Notes under the pieces: generated by a model
Told to the model about the DNA's origin: nothing
Seen by the model: only the letters and a program-made list of their open reading frames with translations
The model's database searches: none
Assembly (NCBI GenBank): GCA_903909435.1
Contig: CAIVVT010000051.1
Span: 1 to 64,000 of the forward strand
Direction of reading: 5' to 3'
DNA length: 64,000 nucleotides
Source: an uncultured Acidobacteriia bacterium
Lineage (GTDB): Bacteria > Acidobacteriota > Terriglobia > Bryobacterales > Bryobacteraceae
In this document: positions 9,583-17,351 of the stretch, one piece after another
Layout: every line of letters begins with the position of its first letter
How positions within the stretch are numbered: the first letter of the stretch is position 1
Position numbers and translations under genes: made by a program

Positions 9583-9599
9583 TCGAGCAGAGTGCTCGA
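9583..9599. promoter_or_regulatory. Palindrome directly upstream of gltA
   Basis: TCGAGCA-GAG-TGCTCGA is a perfect 7-bp inverted repeat with a 3-bp centre, located between the upstream non-coding region and the Shine-Dalgarno of gltA. It may be a repressor operator or a small hairpin in the 5' leader. No known binding protein is recognised. Confidence 0.4.
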
Positions 9600-9722
9600 A
9601 CCCCTGGAAGATATTCAAGCCTGCTTTTCCGTGATTGTCCAGTATGCGTTTTCCCACAATACAAGAAAGTCAAGACTGGCGCAGCGGGCTGGGCCTGATC
9701 CGGCTGAAGAGTTGGGACGATT

Positions 9723-10025
9723 CTACTTGGCGGCCTCGATGGACGCGATCTCGACGGCGTCGTCCTTGAGTTCGCCGGTCACCGTAACCTTTTGACCGTA
9801 CAGGGCCTCGGGCACCTTGCCGGGGTTCGAGATGGCGACGACTTTGCCATCCACGACGAGCACCGGTTTGGCGCCGCCCTTGATGCAGCCCTTGACGCAG
9901 CCAACCGAGCCCGCCGAGGCGTCGGCGTGCTTGGCGCCGCACTTCGTCTCCGAAATATACCCGGTCCAGTCGCTGGCTAGAGCAGCGGCGGTAACTAGAA
10001 CAAATGTGAGCGCGAGTTTTTTCAT
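9723..10025 (-). CDS. Small exported protein with conserved Cys/His pattern
   Basis: The 100-residue precursor has a signal peptide (MKKLALTFVLVTAAALAS) and a mature domain starting DWTGYISETKCGAKH. Cysteines C29, C43 and C47 with H33 form a CxxxH...CxxxC arrangement that could bind a metal ion or form disulphides in the periplasm. The C-terminal half (VLVVDGKVVAISNPGKVPEAL to VTVTGELKDDAVEIASIEAAK) looks like a small OB-like beta domain. From memory, similar domains recur in acidobacterial exported proteins; no function is established to my knowledge. AAGGAG lies 6 nt before the ATG. The gene is upstream of gltA on the same strand, but 156 bp away. Confidence 0.7.
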   Translation of the reverse strand: MKKLALTFVLVTAAALASDWTGYISETKCGAKHADASAGSVGCVKGCIKGGAKPVLVVDGKVVAISNPGKVPEALYGQKVTVTGELKDDAVEIASIEAAK

Positions 10026-10217
10026 GCGATCTCCTTAGAGCCTCTGAAAGATCAGCAGACGGGTGATCCGGGACTGGCAGCACTCGTCCGCTAAATCTGC
10101 ACCATCTTAGACTGTTTTGGTCGGAGATACAATGTTCTCTCCCGCGGCTGGCTTCAAGTGCTGGGTGATGGAATGCAGTACAAGTCGCTGATCAGTAGTG
10201 ACTTACTGTTTCTAAGA

Positions 10218-10236
10218 GCGGGTTTCCGCTACCCGC
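10218..10236. repeat. REP-like hairpin GCGGGT/ACCCGC
   Basis: GCGGGT (10218-10223) and ACCCGC (10231-10236) form a stem with a 7-nt loop just downstream of the SDR gene on the reverse strand. The GCGGGT...ACCCGC core recurs in the perfect hairpin at 14415-14439. It may act as a weak terminator. Confidence 0.4.
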
Positions 10237-10266
10237 GCAGGGCAGCCGCAATTGCGGTGTTTGGGT

Positions 10267-11013
10267 TTACAGACCCTGCGCGGTCAGGCAGCCGTCCACG
10301 TTCAGCACTGCGCCAGAGATGAATGCCGCTGCGCCGGAGGCCAGGAAAAGCGTCGCTTCGGCGACGTCCAGCGGCGTGCCGATGCGGCCCAGAGGGTGGA
10401 ACTTGAGCACGGCTTCGCGATCGGCTTCCCCAATCGCGAAGGCCTTTTCCAGCAGAGGGGTCGAGATGTAGCCCGGGCAGATGGCGTTCACCCGGATCCC
10501 CTGCGGCCCGTGATCGAGCGCCATGGCGCGGGTCAGCCCGATCATGCCGGCCTTGGACGCGTCGTAGGACGGGCAGCGGGGCCAGGACACGTGCGCGTGC
10601 GCCGACGAAATGTGGATGATTGCACCGCCGTTCCGCATCTGCGGAATGGCGTGTTTCGAGCACAGGTAGGCGCCTTTCAGGTTGACGCCAATCTGGCGGT
10701 CCCACTGCTCCTCGGTCAGCTCCACCACGGTCCCGTAGATCTCGATGCCGGCGTTGTTCACCAGCACGTCGAGCGAGCCGAGTTCTTCCACGGTCCGCCA
10801 GACCGCCCGCTGCACGTGCTCCTCGTTGGACACGTCGCCGTCCACCGCGATGGTCTTCCCGGGCCCGCCAATCCGCGCCGAGGTCTCCCGGACGGTAACT
10901 GCGTTGATATCGAACAGCGCGACGCGGTAGCCGGCCGCGACGAATCGCTCCGCGATGGCGGCGCCGATTCCCGAGCCCGCGCCCGTTACGAGAGCTGTCT
11001 TGCACTCACTCAT
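10267..11013 (-). CDS. Short-chain dehydrogenase/reductase
   Basis: A 248-residue classical SDR. The cofactor motif TGAGSGIG is at 10-17, NNAG at 86-89, the catalytic serine at S136/S137 and the Y150-x3-K154 pair in YDASK. The acidic D35 after the second strand favours NAD over NADP. The substrate is unknown; the closest-looking functions are sugar or 3-oxoacyl dehydrogenases. GGAGG about 10 nt before the ATG supports the start. It lies 50 bp downstream of the GH35-like gene on the same strand, so the pair may be co-transcribed and the SDR may act on a released sugar. Confidence 0.85.
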   Translation of the reverse strand: MSECKTALVTGAGSGIGAAIAERFVAAGYRVALFDINAVTVRETSARIGGPGKTIAVDGDVSNEEHVQRAVWRTVEELGSLDVLVNNAGIEIYGTVVELTEEQWDRQIGVNLKGAYLCSKHAIPQMRNGGAIIHISSAHAHVSWPRCPSYDASKAGMIGLTRAMALDHGPQGIRVNAICPGYISTPLLEKAFAIGEADREAVLKFHPLGRIGTPLDVAEATLFLASGAAAFISGAVLNVDGCLTAQGL

Positions 11014-11063
11014 GCAGGTCTTCCCTCCGGATTAGTTCACTGTCAGGAACAAGGCATGGACGC

Positions 11064-12671
11064 CTATTCGTAGCGATAGACCGTGCAGCGCTCGATGCCG
11101 AGGTCGCGGGGCGAGAAGCGCCAGTGCTGGCCCTGGTCGTTCTCGTCGCCATTCAGACGCCGCCCCGGAACCCACGCCCCATTGAAGTACGATGCTTCGT
11201 CGATCGTGCCGATCCCCACCAGCCTGGGCCCCGGCGTTTTGGCGGTAAAGGCCACGCGGAATCCGCTACCCGCACCGGTGAATTCGTCCGGCCCGGTGGC
11301 GATAATCAGGCCGTAGCCGAGCTCCGAGTTGGAGCCGAAGATGCTATCGAGGCTGATCTCGAGTTCGTACCCGCCGAGCTGGGTCTTGACCGAGGGGTGC
11401 GCCTTATCGAGCAGGAAGCCCGCCATTTCGCCCTTGCCCTGATGCTTGAGAATCACGGGGGCCAGCTGCGCCAGCACCTCGTAACTCTTCCCGAGCGGAG
11501 CCTGCTTGACGTCCTCCATGGAGTCCACCGCGAAGGGCGACGTGCCGATGGCGTCGCGCTGGCCGATGGCGTAGAACACGTTGCGCGCACCATCCGCTTC
11601 GCGCCGCATCTCGGGGATGAACAACGGGTTGCCGGCGTGCGTGTAGCGGCGGCACCATTCCTCGAAATTCGGCTGGTAGATGTCGGGCGACAGGAAGTCC
11701 AGATGCGGCGCGGCGGCGCGCCAGATGTCCAGAACCTGAGGCTGCGGTCCGCCGCTGGGCCAGTTGCCCGGCTTGTTGTCCGGATTGCTCAGCCAGGTGT
11801 TCGCAAACATCGGCAGCGCGTAATCGGCTTTGCCCGCGGCGGCCACCTTGTCGAGGTACAAGGCGTAATTCCAGGCCATGAAAATCTCGTCGGTCTCGGG
11901 GCTCGCGCCAAACACCTGCTCCCAGGTGCCCGAGGTCTTCGCTCCCGCGGCTTCCCAGCGCGCTTTCAGGTCCGGGTAGAGTGCGGCTTTGTGCTGCGCC
12001 AGGTTCTCCAGCAGAGGCTTGGGAACTTCTTTGGCGAACGCGGCATTGGCCGGATCGGAGCGGTCGCGCGAATCGCCCAGCACGCCGACTTCGTTCTCCA
12101 CCTGAATCATCAGGACGGTATTCTCGGTGGCGTCGAATTGCTTGATGTGGCGCAGCAGCGCGCCGAACGCTTTGGCGTCGGCGGCCCAACTGGCGGGGCC
12201 GAGTGGGGACAAAACCTCGGGCGTACTTCCGTCGTGCAGGCGGACGCGCGGGAAGCGCTTGTAATCCTTCTTCACCCATACCGGGATGTAGCTGGACATG
12301 CCGTTCTTCCAGCTGCCGAACCAGAGGAACACCAGCTTCAGATTCGTGCGGCGCGCACTTTCGATCAGCCCGTCCACCAGCCGGAAATCATACTTGCCCT
12401 CCTCGGGCTCGACCAACTCCCAGGAGACGCCCGCCAGGACGGTGTTGAAGTTCATGGCCGTCATGCGCCGCCAGACGGGGCGCATGTAGTCGATGTTCGA
12501 TGAACTGGAGTTGTGCAATTCGCCGCCGAGAATCAGGAACGGCTTGCCAGCCACGATCAATTGTGTCGCGCTGCCTTGCTTTTGCAGGTGTGGGGTCCGC
12601 GCATCCTGCGCCTGAGCGGTCATGCCGAGAGCGAGCGCCAGGGCAGAGGAGAAAATGGACAATTTAGTCAT
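11064..12671 (-). CDS. Exported GH35-like beta-galactosidase (DUF5597 type)
   Basis: The 535-residue precursor starts with a signal peptide (MTKLSIFSSALALALGMTAQAQ) and continues as a GH35/GH42-like TIM-barrel. The proposed acid/base is E194 in QVENEVG and the nucleophile E354 in FIPEMRRE. The C-terminal ~150 residues correspond to the DUF5597 beta domain found behind such catalytic domains. The likely role is release of galactose or a related sugar from plant polysaccharides in the periplasm or outside the cell. The frame is open upstream, but the signal peptide fixes the start at ATG 12671. It is followed by the SDR on the same strand. Confidence 0.85.
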   Translation of the reverse strand: MTKLSIFSSALALALGMTAQAQDARTPHLQKQGSATQLIVAGKPFLILGGELHNSSSSNIDYMRPVWRRMTAMNFNTVLAGVSWELVEPEEGKYDFRLVDGLIESARRTNLKLVFLWFGSWKNGMSSYIPVWVKKDYKRFPRVRLHDGSTPEVLSPLGPASWAADAKAFGALLRHIKQFDATENTVLMIQVENEVGVLGDSRDRSDPANAAFAKEVPKPLLENLAQHKAALYPDLKARWEAAGAKTSGTWEQVFGASPETDEIFMAWNYALYLDKVAAAGKADYALPMFANTWLSNPDNKPGNWPSGGPQPQVLDIWRAAAPHLDFLSPDIYQPNFEEWCRRYTHAGNPLFIPEMRREADGARNVFYAIGQRDAIGTSPFAVDSMEDVKQAPLGKSYEVLAQLAPVILKHQGKGEMAGFLLDKAHPSVKTQLGGYELEISLDSIFGSNSELGYGLIIATGPDEFTGAGSGFRVAFTAKTPGPRLVGIGTIDEASYFNGAWVPGRRLNGDENDQGQHWRFSPRDLGIERCTVYRYE

Positions 12672-12768
12672 AGGGTAGCCGTCGATCCGGTCCCCATTAT
12701 ATTCGCCAGCGCGCGGCAGGATGCGCAGCCCGTCCTGGCCAAGAGCACTCGCCGCCGGGGGCGAATGC

Positions 12769-12804
12769 AAAAAAAGCGGGCCCGCACTGGAAAGTGCGAG
12801 CCCG
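12769..12804 (-). terminator. Intrinsic terminator of the porin gene
   Basis: Read on the reverse strand, 12-nt arms (12793-12804 and 12777-12788) pair around a TTCC loop. The only imperfection is a G-U pair, and the stem is followed within one base by seven U residues (12769-12775). It lies 24 bp past the porin stop codon. Confidence 0.92.
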
Positions 12805-12827
12805 GGGATCGATTCGGTCCGGTCTGT

Positions 12828-13976
12828 TTACTTCAGCGGGCCAAGCAAATAGACCAGGCCAAGCGTTGCGGTATTCATGCCTTTCGCTGCGGCCAACTGC
12901 GCGCCGCGATCGAAAAAGGCTTTATCCGATGCATCGTGGCGGAACTCCAGGCGAGCCACGAGGTGATCGTTGTATTTGTATTCTCCAGTAATCGTGCCCT
13001 CCTTAATCTTCTGAATGGTACCGGTCGAAAAGCCGTTGGCGTCGTTGAAGAATTCAGCGCGCGGTGAAATTGCGATGCGCTTGGTCAACTGATAGCGGAA
13101 CGCGCCGGCGATGCCTTGCCAACTGGATGCGGGGCCGAACACGGCGTTGTCCCGCCCGTAGTCGTAATTGACGTAGAAGCTGGCCTTGGCCGTCGGGTTG
13201 ACCAGCAGGGTGGTGTCGAAGAGATTCCGTTTGCCCTGGGTCGTTCCCAAATGGTTCGGGCCGACATAGTAATTGGTGCTCCAGGTGTACTTCGGCTTGG
13301 TGTAGGCGGCGGTGATGCCGACGTTCTTCATGTTGTTGTTGCCCCACAGGTTGTTCCAGGCGTTCACGACCTGGACACCGACGGTCAGTTCCTTGGTCAC
13401 AGGCACGCTGGAGCGGAGACCGAAGTGGTAGTACGGAATGGCCCAGGCGAAGAGCAGCGAACGAGTGTAGTTCCAGTTGGAGGAACTCTCGATTACTTCC
13501 GCGCCGGCCGAGGTGACGAACTCGCCGAAGTCGAATTCAGCGCCATGCATATGAGTGGGCTTCAAGATCACGTACATCTGCTCGATGTAGCGGAAGCCCT
13601 TCGGCTGCGGATCGCCGGCGTGGACCAGCCGAAGCGTCTCACCGAAGCCCGCATCGAGGTGCACGCCCAGGATCTTGTCCGACTTGTCGATGGTGAACTT
13701 GGCCAAACTCATCTCAGGCTGGCCGTAGTTGATGTCGAAGTTCTGGAGCTGGTTGGAGTTGGATGCCGGGTGGTTGGAATTGAGCGTGATATACCCATCC
13801 GCCAACCCTGAGAAGACCCAACCATCATATTTCGGAGGATCAGGGGCAGGCGTGGCAGGCGCCGCCGCTGCGGCAGCCTGGGCCGGGGCGGCTGGGGCAG
13901 TGCTGCCAGCTGCCGGAGTCTGTGCGCTGGCGCACACTGAAATCAAGGCGCCGCAGAGGACAAGTGATAGCTTCAT
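12828..13976 (-). CDS. Outer-membrane beta-barrel porin (OmpL/BBP2 type)
   Basis: The 382-residue precursor begins with a signal peptide (MKLSLVLCGALISVCASAQ), followed by an Ala/Pro-rich linker at about 20-52. The rest is beta-strand-rich, with alternating aromatic residues and a terminal strand ending GLVYLLGPLK. The motif YIEQMYVILKP and the run FDFGEFVTSAGAEVIESSSNWNYTRSLLFAWAIPYYHFG are typical of the putative beta-barrel porin-2 family. It should form a channel for small solutes. The start ATG 13976 has AAGGAT upstream and fits the signal peptide; the open frame further upstream is not coding. A strong terminator follows, so it is monocistronic. Confidence 0.88.
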   Translation of the reverse strand: MKLSLVLCGALISVCASAQTPAAGSTAPAAPAQAAAAAAPATPAPDPPKYDGWVFSGLADGYITLNSNHPASNSNQLQNFDINYGQPEMSLAKFTIDKSDKILGVHLDAGFGETLRLVHAGDPQPKGFRYIEQMYVILKPTHMHGAEFDFGEFVTSAGAEVIESSSNWNYTRSLLFAWAIPYYHFGLRSSVPVTKELTVGVQVVNAWNNLWGNNNMKNVGITAAYTKPKYTWSTNYYVGPNHLGTTQGKRNLFDTTLLVNPTAKASFYVNYDYGRDNAVFGPASSWQGIAGAFRYQLTKRIAISPRAEFFNDANGFSTGTIQKIKEGTITGEYKYNDHLVARLEFRHDASDKAFFDRGAQLAAAKGMNTATLGLVYLLGPLK

Positions 13977-14564
13977 AGCCAAATCCTTACTACTGTATTT
14001 TCTGATTGAGCCCGGCCGCGCCTCACTCCTCGGCAGGGAGGAAGGAACGCGATCACACCGATTGATGGCGAGGGGCAGATGGTGGCTTCGCCGACGTGGA
14101 AGCAATCGGTTGTTTTTACGAGTATGCGGGAGTTCCCCGTGAAAGAACAATCGAGACATTTTATGAAGATCATCACAATTGTTGATTCGCTCCAGCCCCG
14201 GAACCGGTTGGTCCCCTGTTCCAGGGACGCGTTTCGGGGCAGGCAACGGGACCTGCGCATCCTCAATACCCAAGCCTATCGGGCAAGTATCAGGAAGGCA
14301 TAAAGAAGGCATAAGGCCGACGTAAAGCAGCGACGCTGAGCTAAGGCAGTTGGGCCGGAGGGCAGCCTGCGCGCTGGTTGTTGACCGGCGCTGGAAGGCC
14401 TATTGGAAGTCTAAGCAGGCGGGTTACCAACCCGCCTGCAGGATACCATCCTGACCCACAGCCTGGCGGCTAGACGAATTGAAGGCAATCGGGAGATGAT
14501 TGTCTTGGATGTGGTTGTGGACCCGTGAAGCGCCGCTGAAGCCGAGCCGCGGGTTTGGAAAGGG
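13977..14564. other. Long divergent intergenic region between porin and VWFA genes
   Basis: These 588 bp should hold both promoters. I see a tandem repeat of GAAGGCATAA around 14293-14314 and the perfect hairpin at 14415-14439. Open frames exist on both strands (for instance 14079-14303), but they lack ribosome sites and recognisable sequence, so I do not call them. No RNA family is recognised. Confidence 0.5.
14415..14439. repeat. Perfect REP-like hairpin
   Basis: GCAGGCGGGTT and AACCCGCCTGC form an 11-bp perfect stem around an ACC loop. It shares the GCGGGT...ACCCGC core with 10218-10236 and resembles short GC-rich palindromes scattered in non-coding DNA of this window. Confidence 0.6.
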
Positions 14565-16010
14565 ATGTCGAAAATGGCTCGTAAGCTGATCACCGTTCTG
14601 GCGCTGGCCGCGTGCGCTGCATGCACCTGGGCCCAGGCGCCGGCGGCCGGAGGCGGCCCGCTCGTTCAATTGAACGTTGTCGCTGTGGACGGTGACGGCA
14701 AGCCGGTCGCGGACCTGACCGCCGACGACTTCAAGGTGGTCGACCAGGGGGCGGCGCAGCGCATACTCTTCCTCCACAACAACGGCGCCGCCGGGCTGGC
14801 CGCGCAAGCGGGCGAGTCGTCCAATCGCCCCTCCGGCGCGGTGCCCCATGCGACTGCGATTCTGTTCGATCTGTTGAACGTGAAGAACATGATCGACATC
14901 AACAGCGTGTGGCACAACCTCGCCAAGTGGGTGCCGCAGATGGAGTCCGGCGAGTCGGTCTACTTCTATCTGTTGACGGTGGAGGGAACGCTCACTCCGC
15001 TGCACGCCATTGGCGGCGGCGCGGGCGACGACAAGACCTGGCACCAGGACTTCGGCAAACTGCTGGACAAGACGATGAAAGGCTCGCGCACGGTCCGCCC
15101 GGCGGGCATGAGCGACGAAGAGGTGGTCAAGAAGACCTACGTGGCGCTGGAGACGGTCGGCAACCAACTGGCGACGCTGCCCGGACGCCGCGACATCCTG
15201 TGGATCACCAACGGCGTGCCCAACATCTGGAAGCCCGACACGCCCTGCAACGGCGAGTGGATCGAGTGCGCGCTGTATGTTCCGCACCTGAGCTTCACGC
15301 TGGACAAGGCACGGGTCCAGGTGAATCCCGTCTCCTACACCAGCAGCCCGAATGCGTACCTCAATCGCGACGCCGATCTGATGTCGGCCCTGACCGGGGC
15401 GCGGCCCTACTACGCGGAAGAGATCACCAAGATCGTGGCGCACGTGGCCAGCGATTCCGCCAGCAGCTACACGCTGGTGTACGAAACGCAGCCGGAGAAG
15501 TTGGACAACAAATTTCACAAGTTGAAGGTTACGTGCGAGCGCAAAGGCGTGAAGCTGCAAGCCAAGCAGTATTACTACGCCCTGCCCGATTCCCGCCCGC
15601 TTGCGGCGCGTCAGCAGGCGGCGCTCGTCGCGGCGTTTCAGAGCCCGTTCGATACCCCCGACCTCGGGCTCAACGCGAGTCTGGTCGCGGGCCCCGCCGG
15701 ACAACCCGCGCACTTGCAGCTCCGCGCGAATGCCTCGGACCTGCTGTTGAAAGAGCAGGGCGGGAGCTTCGAAGACCAGCTGACCATCGTGGTGGCCGAC
15801 CTCGGCGCGGCCGGGCCGATCGGGACGCCCAGCATGGCGAACTTCAACATCCACATGACGCGCGAGCAGCGCGACGCGGCGCTGAAGAACGGCGTGCCCG
15901 TGGCTCAGGATCATCCGCTTCCGGCGGGCGTGCAGAAGGTGCGCGTGCTGGTGCTCGATCAGGGGTCCAGCACGGTCGGATCGGTGACGATTCCGGTGAA
16001 GGCGAATTAG
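14565..16010 (+). CDS. Exported VWFA-related domain protein
   Basis: The 481-residue precursor has a signal peptide (MARKLITVLALAACAACTWAQ) and an N-terminal beta domain with the common acidobacterial opening VQLNVVAVDGDGKPVADLTADDFKVVDQG. A VWA-like domain follows, with HATAILFDLLNV in place of the usual MIDAS DxSxS strand; the MIDAS is degenerate, so metal-dependent ligand binding is doubtful. The C-terminal 150 residues form another beta-rich domain. Such proteins are expanded in Acidobacteriota, with unknown function, perhaps adhesion or cell-surface interaction. Two ATGs are possible (14565, 14574); GGAAAGGG favours 14574. Convergent with hisC; repeat copy B follows. Confidence 0.8.
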   Translation: MSKMARKLITVLALAACAACTWAQAPAAGGGPLVQLNVVAVDGDGKPVADLTADDFKVVDQGAAQRILFLHNNGAAGLAAQAGESSNRPSGAVPHATAILFDLLNVKNMIDINSVWHNLAKWVPQMESGESVYFYLLTVEGTLTPLHAIGGGAGDDKTWHQDFGKLLDKTMKGSRTVRPAGMSDEEVVKKTYVALETVGNQLATLPGRRDILWITNGVPNIWKPDTPCNGEWIECALYVPHLSFTLDKARVQVNPVSYTSSPNAYLNRDADLMSALTGARPYYAEEITKIVAHVASDSASSYTLVYETQPEKLDNKFHKLKVTCERKGVKLQAKQYYYALPDSRPLAARQQAALVAAFQSPFDTPDLGLNASLVAGPAGQPAHLQLRANASDLLLKEQGGSFEDQLTIVVADLGAAGPIGTPSMANFNIHMTREQRDAALKNGVPVAQDHPLPAGVQKVRVLVLDQGSSTVGSVTIPVKAN

Positions 16011-16026
16011 AGGCGAGGGACAAAAA

Positions 16027-16104
16027 CCGCTAGTCTTTAGCGGTCTGGCGAAATCGCCCCTTAAGAATCAATAGCTTGCGAGCCGCAACCGCTAAAATTA
16101 GCGG
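16027..16104. repeat. Paired-hairpin intergenic repeat, copy B
   Basis: Two cores, CCGCTAGTCTTTAGCGG (16027-16043) and CCGCTAAAATTAGCGG (16089-16104), are separated by 45 bp, the same spacing as copy A at 4414-4490. Shared spacer words are GCGAAATC, GCCCCTT and GAATCAA. The first core forms a 7-bp stem ACCGCTA/TAGCGGT; the second extends to about 11 bp with GCAA/TTGC and one bulge. The element starts 16 bp after the VWFA stop codon and lies before the end of the convergent hisC. Confidence 0.7.
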
Positions 16105-16182
16105 CTTGCCAATTCCAGCCCTAAGATTCACTGCTGGAAATCAGCCGGGATCATGGATTGCGCCGTAGTCGCGACTGGCCCG

Positions 16183-17295
16183 CTAGCGTTCCGAACCGTG
16201 GTCGTGCGGGTGTGCCAGCGCCCTGCTAACGGCGTCCAAGCAGCGCTCGTTTTGCTCCATCGTCCCCGTCGAGATGCGCAGGCAATGCGGCAGGCCGAAA
16301 GCCCCGAGCGGCCGGATGATGACGCCCTCACGGAGCAGGGTTTCGAACACCGTCTTTGCAACCGCGGCGCTGGCCATGGGCAGCATGACGAAGTTCGCGT
16401 CGCTCGCCACCACTTCCAGGCCCAGCGCTGCAAACGCCTCGCGGTACAGCCGCATTCCGCGCGCATTCAACTCCAGCGTCCGGTGCAGATACTCCACGTC
16501 ATCGAGTGCCGCCAGTCCCGCCGCTTCCGCCACCGAACTCGGCTCGAAAGGCAGCTTGATCTTGAGTAGGTTCCCGATCAGTTCCTCGTGCGCGAAGCCG
16601 TAGCCGATGCGCACCCCGGCCAACCCGTAGACCTTCGAAAACGTCCGCAGCGTGATCACGTTGTCGTAACGGTAATGCATCGAGTCGGGGTAGCGCGGCG
16701 ATTGCCGGGCGTACTCGAAGTAGGCCTCGTCGAGCAGGATCAGCGCGCGCTGTGGGACGTGCTCGTAGAATGCGTCGAACTCGGCGCGGGAGAAGATAGT
16801 GCCGGTGGGATTGTTCGGGTTGGCGAGGTAGATGATCTTGGTTTTGTCGTTGATCGCGCCGGCCAGCGCCTGCAGGTCGTAGCGCCAGTCCGTGTAGGGA
16901 ACCGTCCGGTAACGCACGCCGCGCGACTTGGCGAGCACCTGGAATCCGATGAACGCGTTATCGGTGGTCAGCACCTCGTCGTCGTCGCACAGGAAGGCGC
17001 GGATGATGCCCGCCATGATGCCTTCCGAGCCGCTGCCGGCGATGACGTTCTGCACTTTCAAATCGAACATGCCCGCCAAGCGTTCGCGCAGCTTCAGTCC
17101 GCCGGTCGGGTAAAGGTGCGTGCGGTCCAGGGAGCGCCGCATCGCCTCCACGGCGAGTGGAGACGGCCCCAGCGGATTCTCGTTGGAGGCAAGTTTGTCG
17201 ATGCGCGCGAGCCCATAGCGCTCGCGGACCGCCTCGGCGCTGAGCCCGGCTTCGTAGGGGCGGAGTTGTTCGATCGCGAGTGGGACCAGTGGCAT
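16183..17295 (-). CDS. hisC: Histidinol-phosphate aminotransferase
   Basis: The 370-residue class I/II PLP aminotransferase converts imidazole acetol-phosphate and glutamate to histidinol-phosphate in histidine synthesis. Visible motifs are LASNENPLGPSPLA at 35-48, YLANPNNPTG at 156-165, LLDEAYFEY (188-196) and the Schiff-base lysine K221 in TFSKVYGLAGVRIGY. No other his genes adjoin, so it may be one of several HisC-like paralogues and could also transaminate aromatic amino acids. It lies upstream of the repeat copy B and follows, on the same strand, the UroD-like gene after 56 bp. Confidence 0.88.
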   Translation of the reverse strand: MPLVPLAIEQLRPYEAGLSAEAVRERYGLARIDKLASNENPLGPSPLAVEAMRRSLDRTHLYPTGGLKLRERLAGMFDLKVQNVIAGSGSEGIMAGIIRAFLCDDDEVLTTDNAFIGFQVLAKSRGVRYRTVPYTDWRYDLQALAGAINDKTKIIYLANPNNPTGTIFSRAEFDAFYEHVPQRALILLDEAYFEYARQSPRYPDSMHYRYDNVITLRTFSKVYGLAGVRIGYGFAHEELIGNLLKIKLPFEPSSVAEAAGLAALDDVEYLHRTLELNARGMRLYREAFAALGLEVVASDANFVMLPMASAAVAKTVFETLLREGVIIRPLGAFGLPHCLRISTGTMEQNERCLDAVSRALAHPHDHGSER

Positions 17296-17351
17296 TGTAG
17301 AGGGGCGTCCGATGAGGCCGGATGTCCTCGATTATAGGACGGGCAGGCCCC

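Noticed and set aside
14079-14303. A 74-codon plus-strand ORF in the porin-VWFA gap
   Set aside because: No ribosome site, no family resemblance, and overlapping frames on the other strand.
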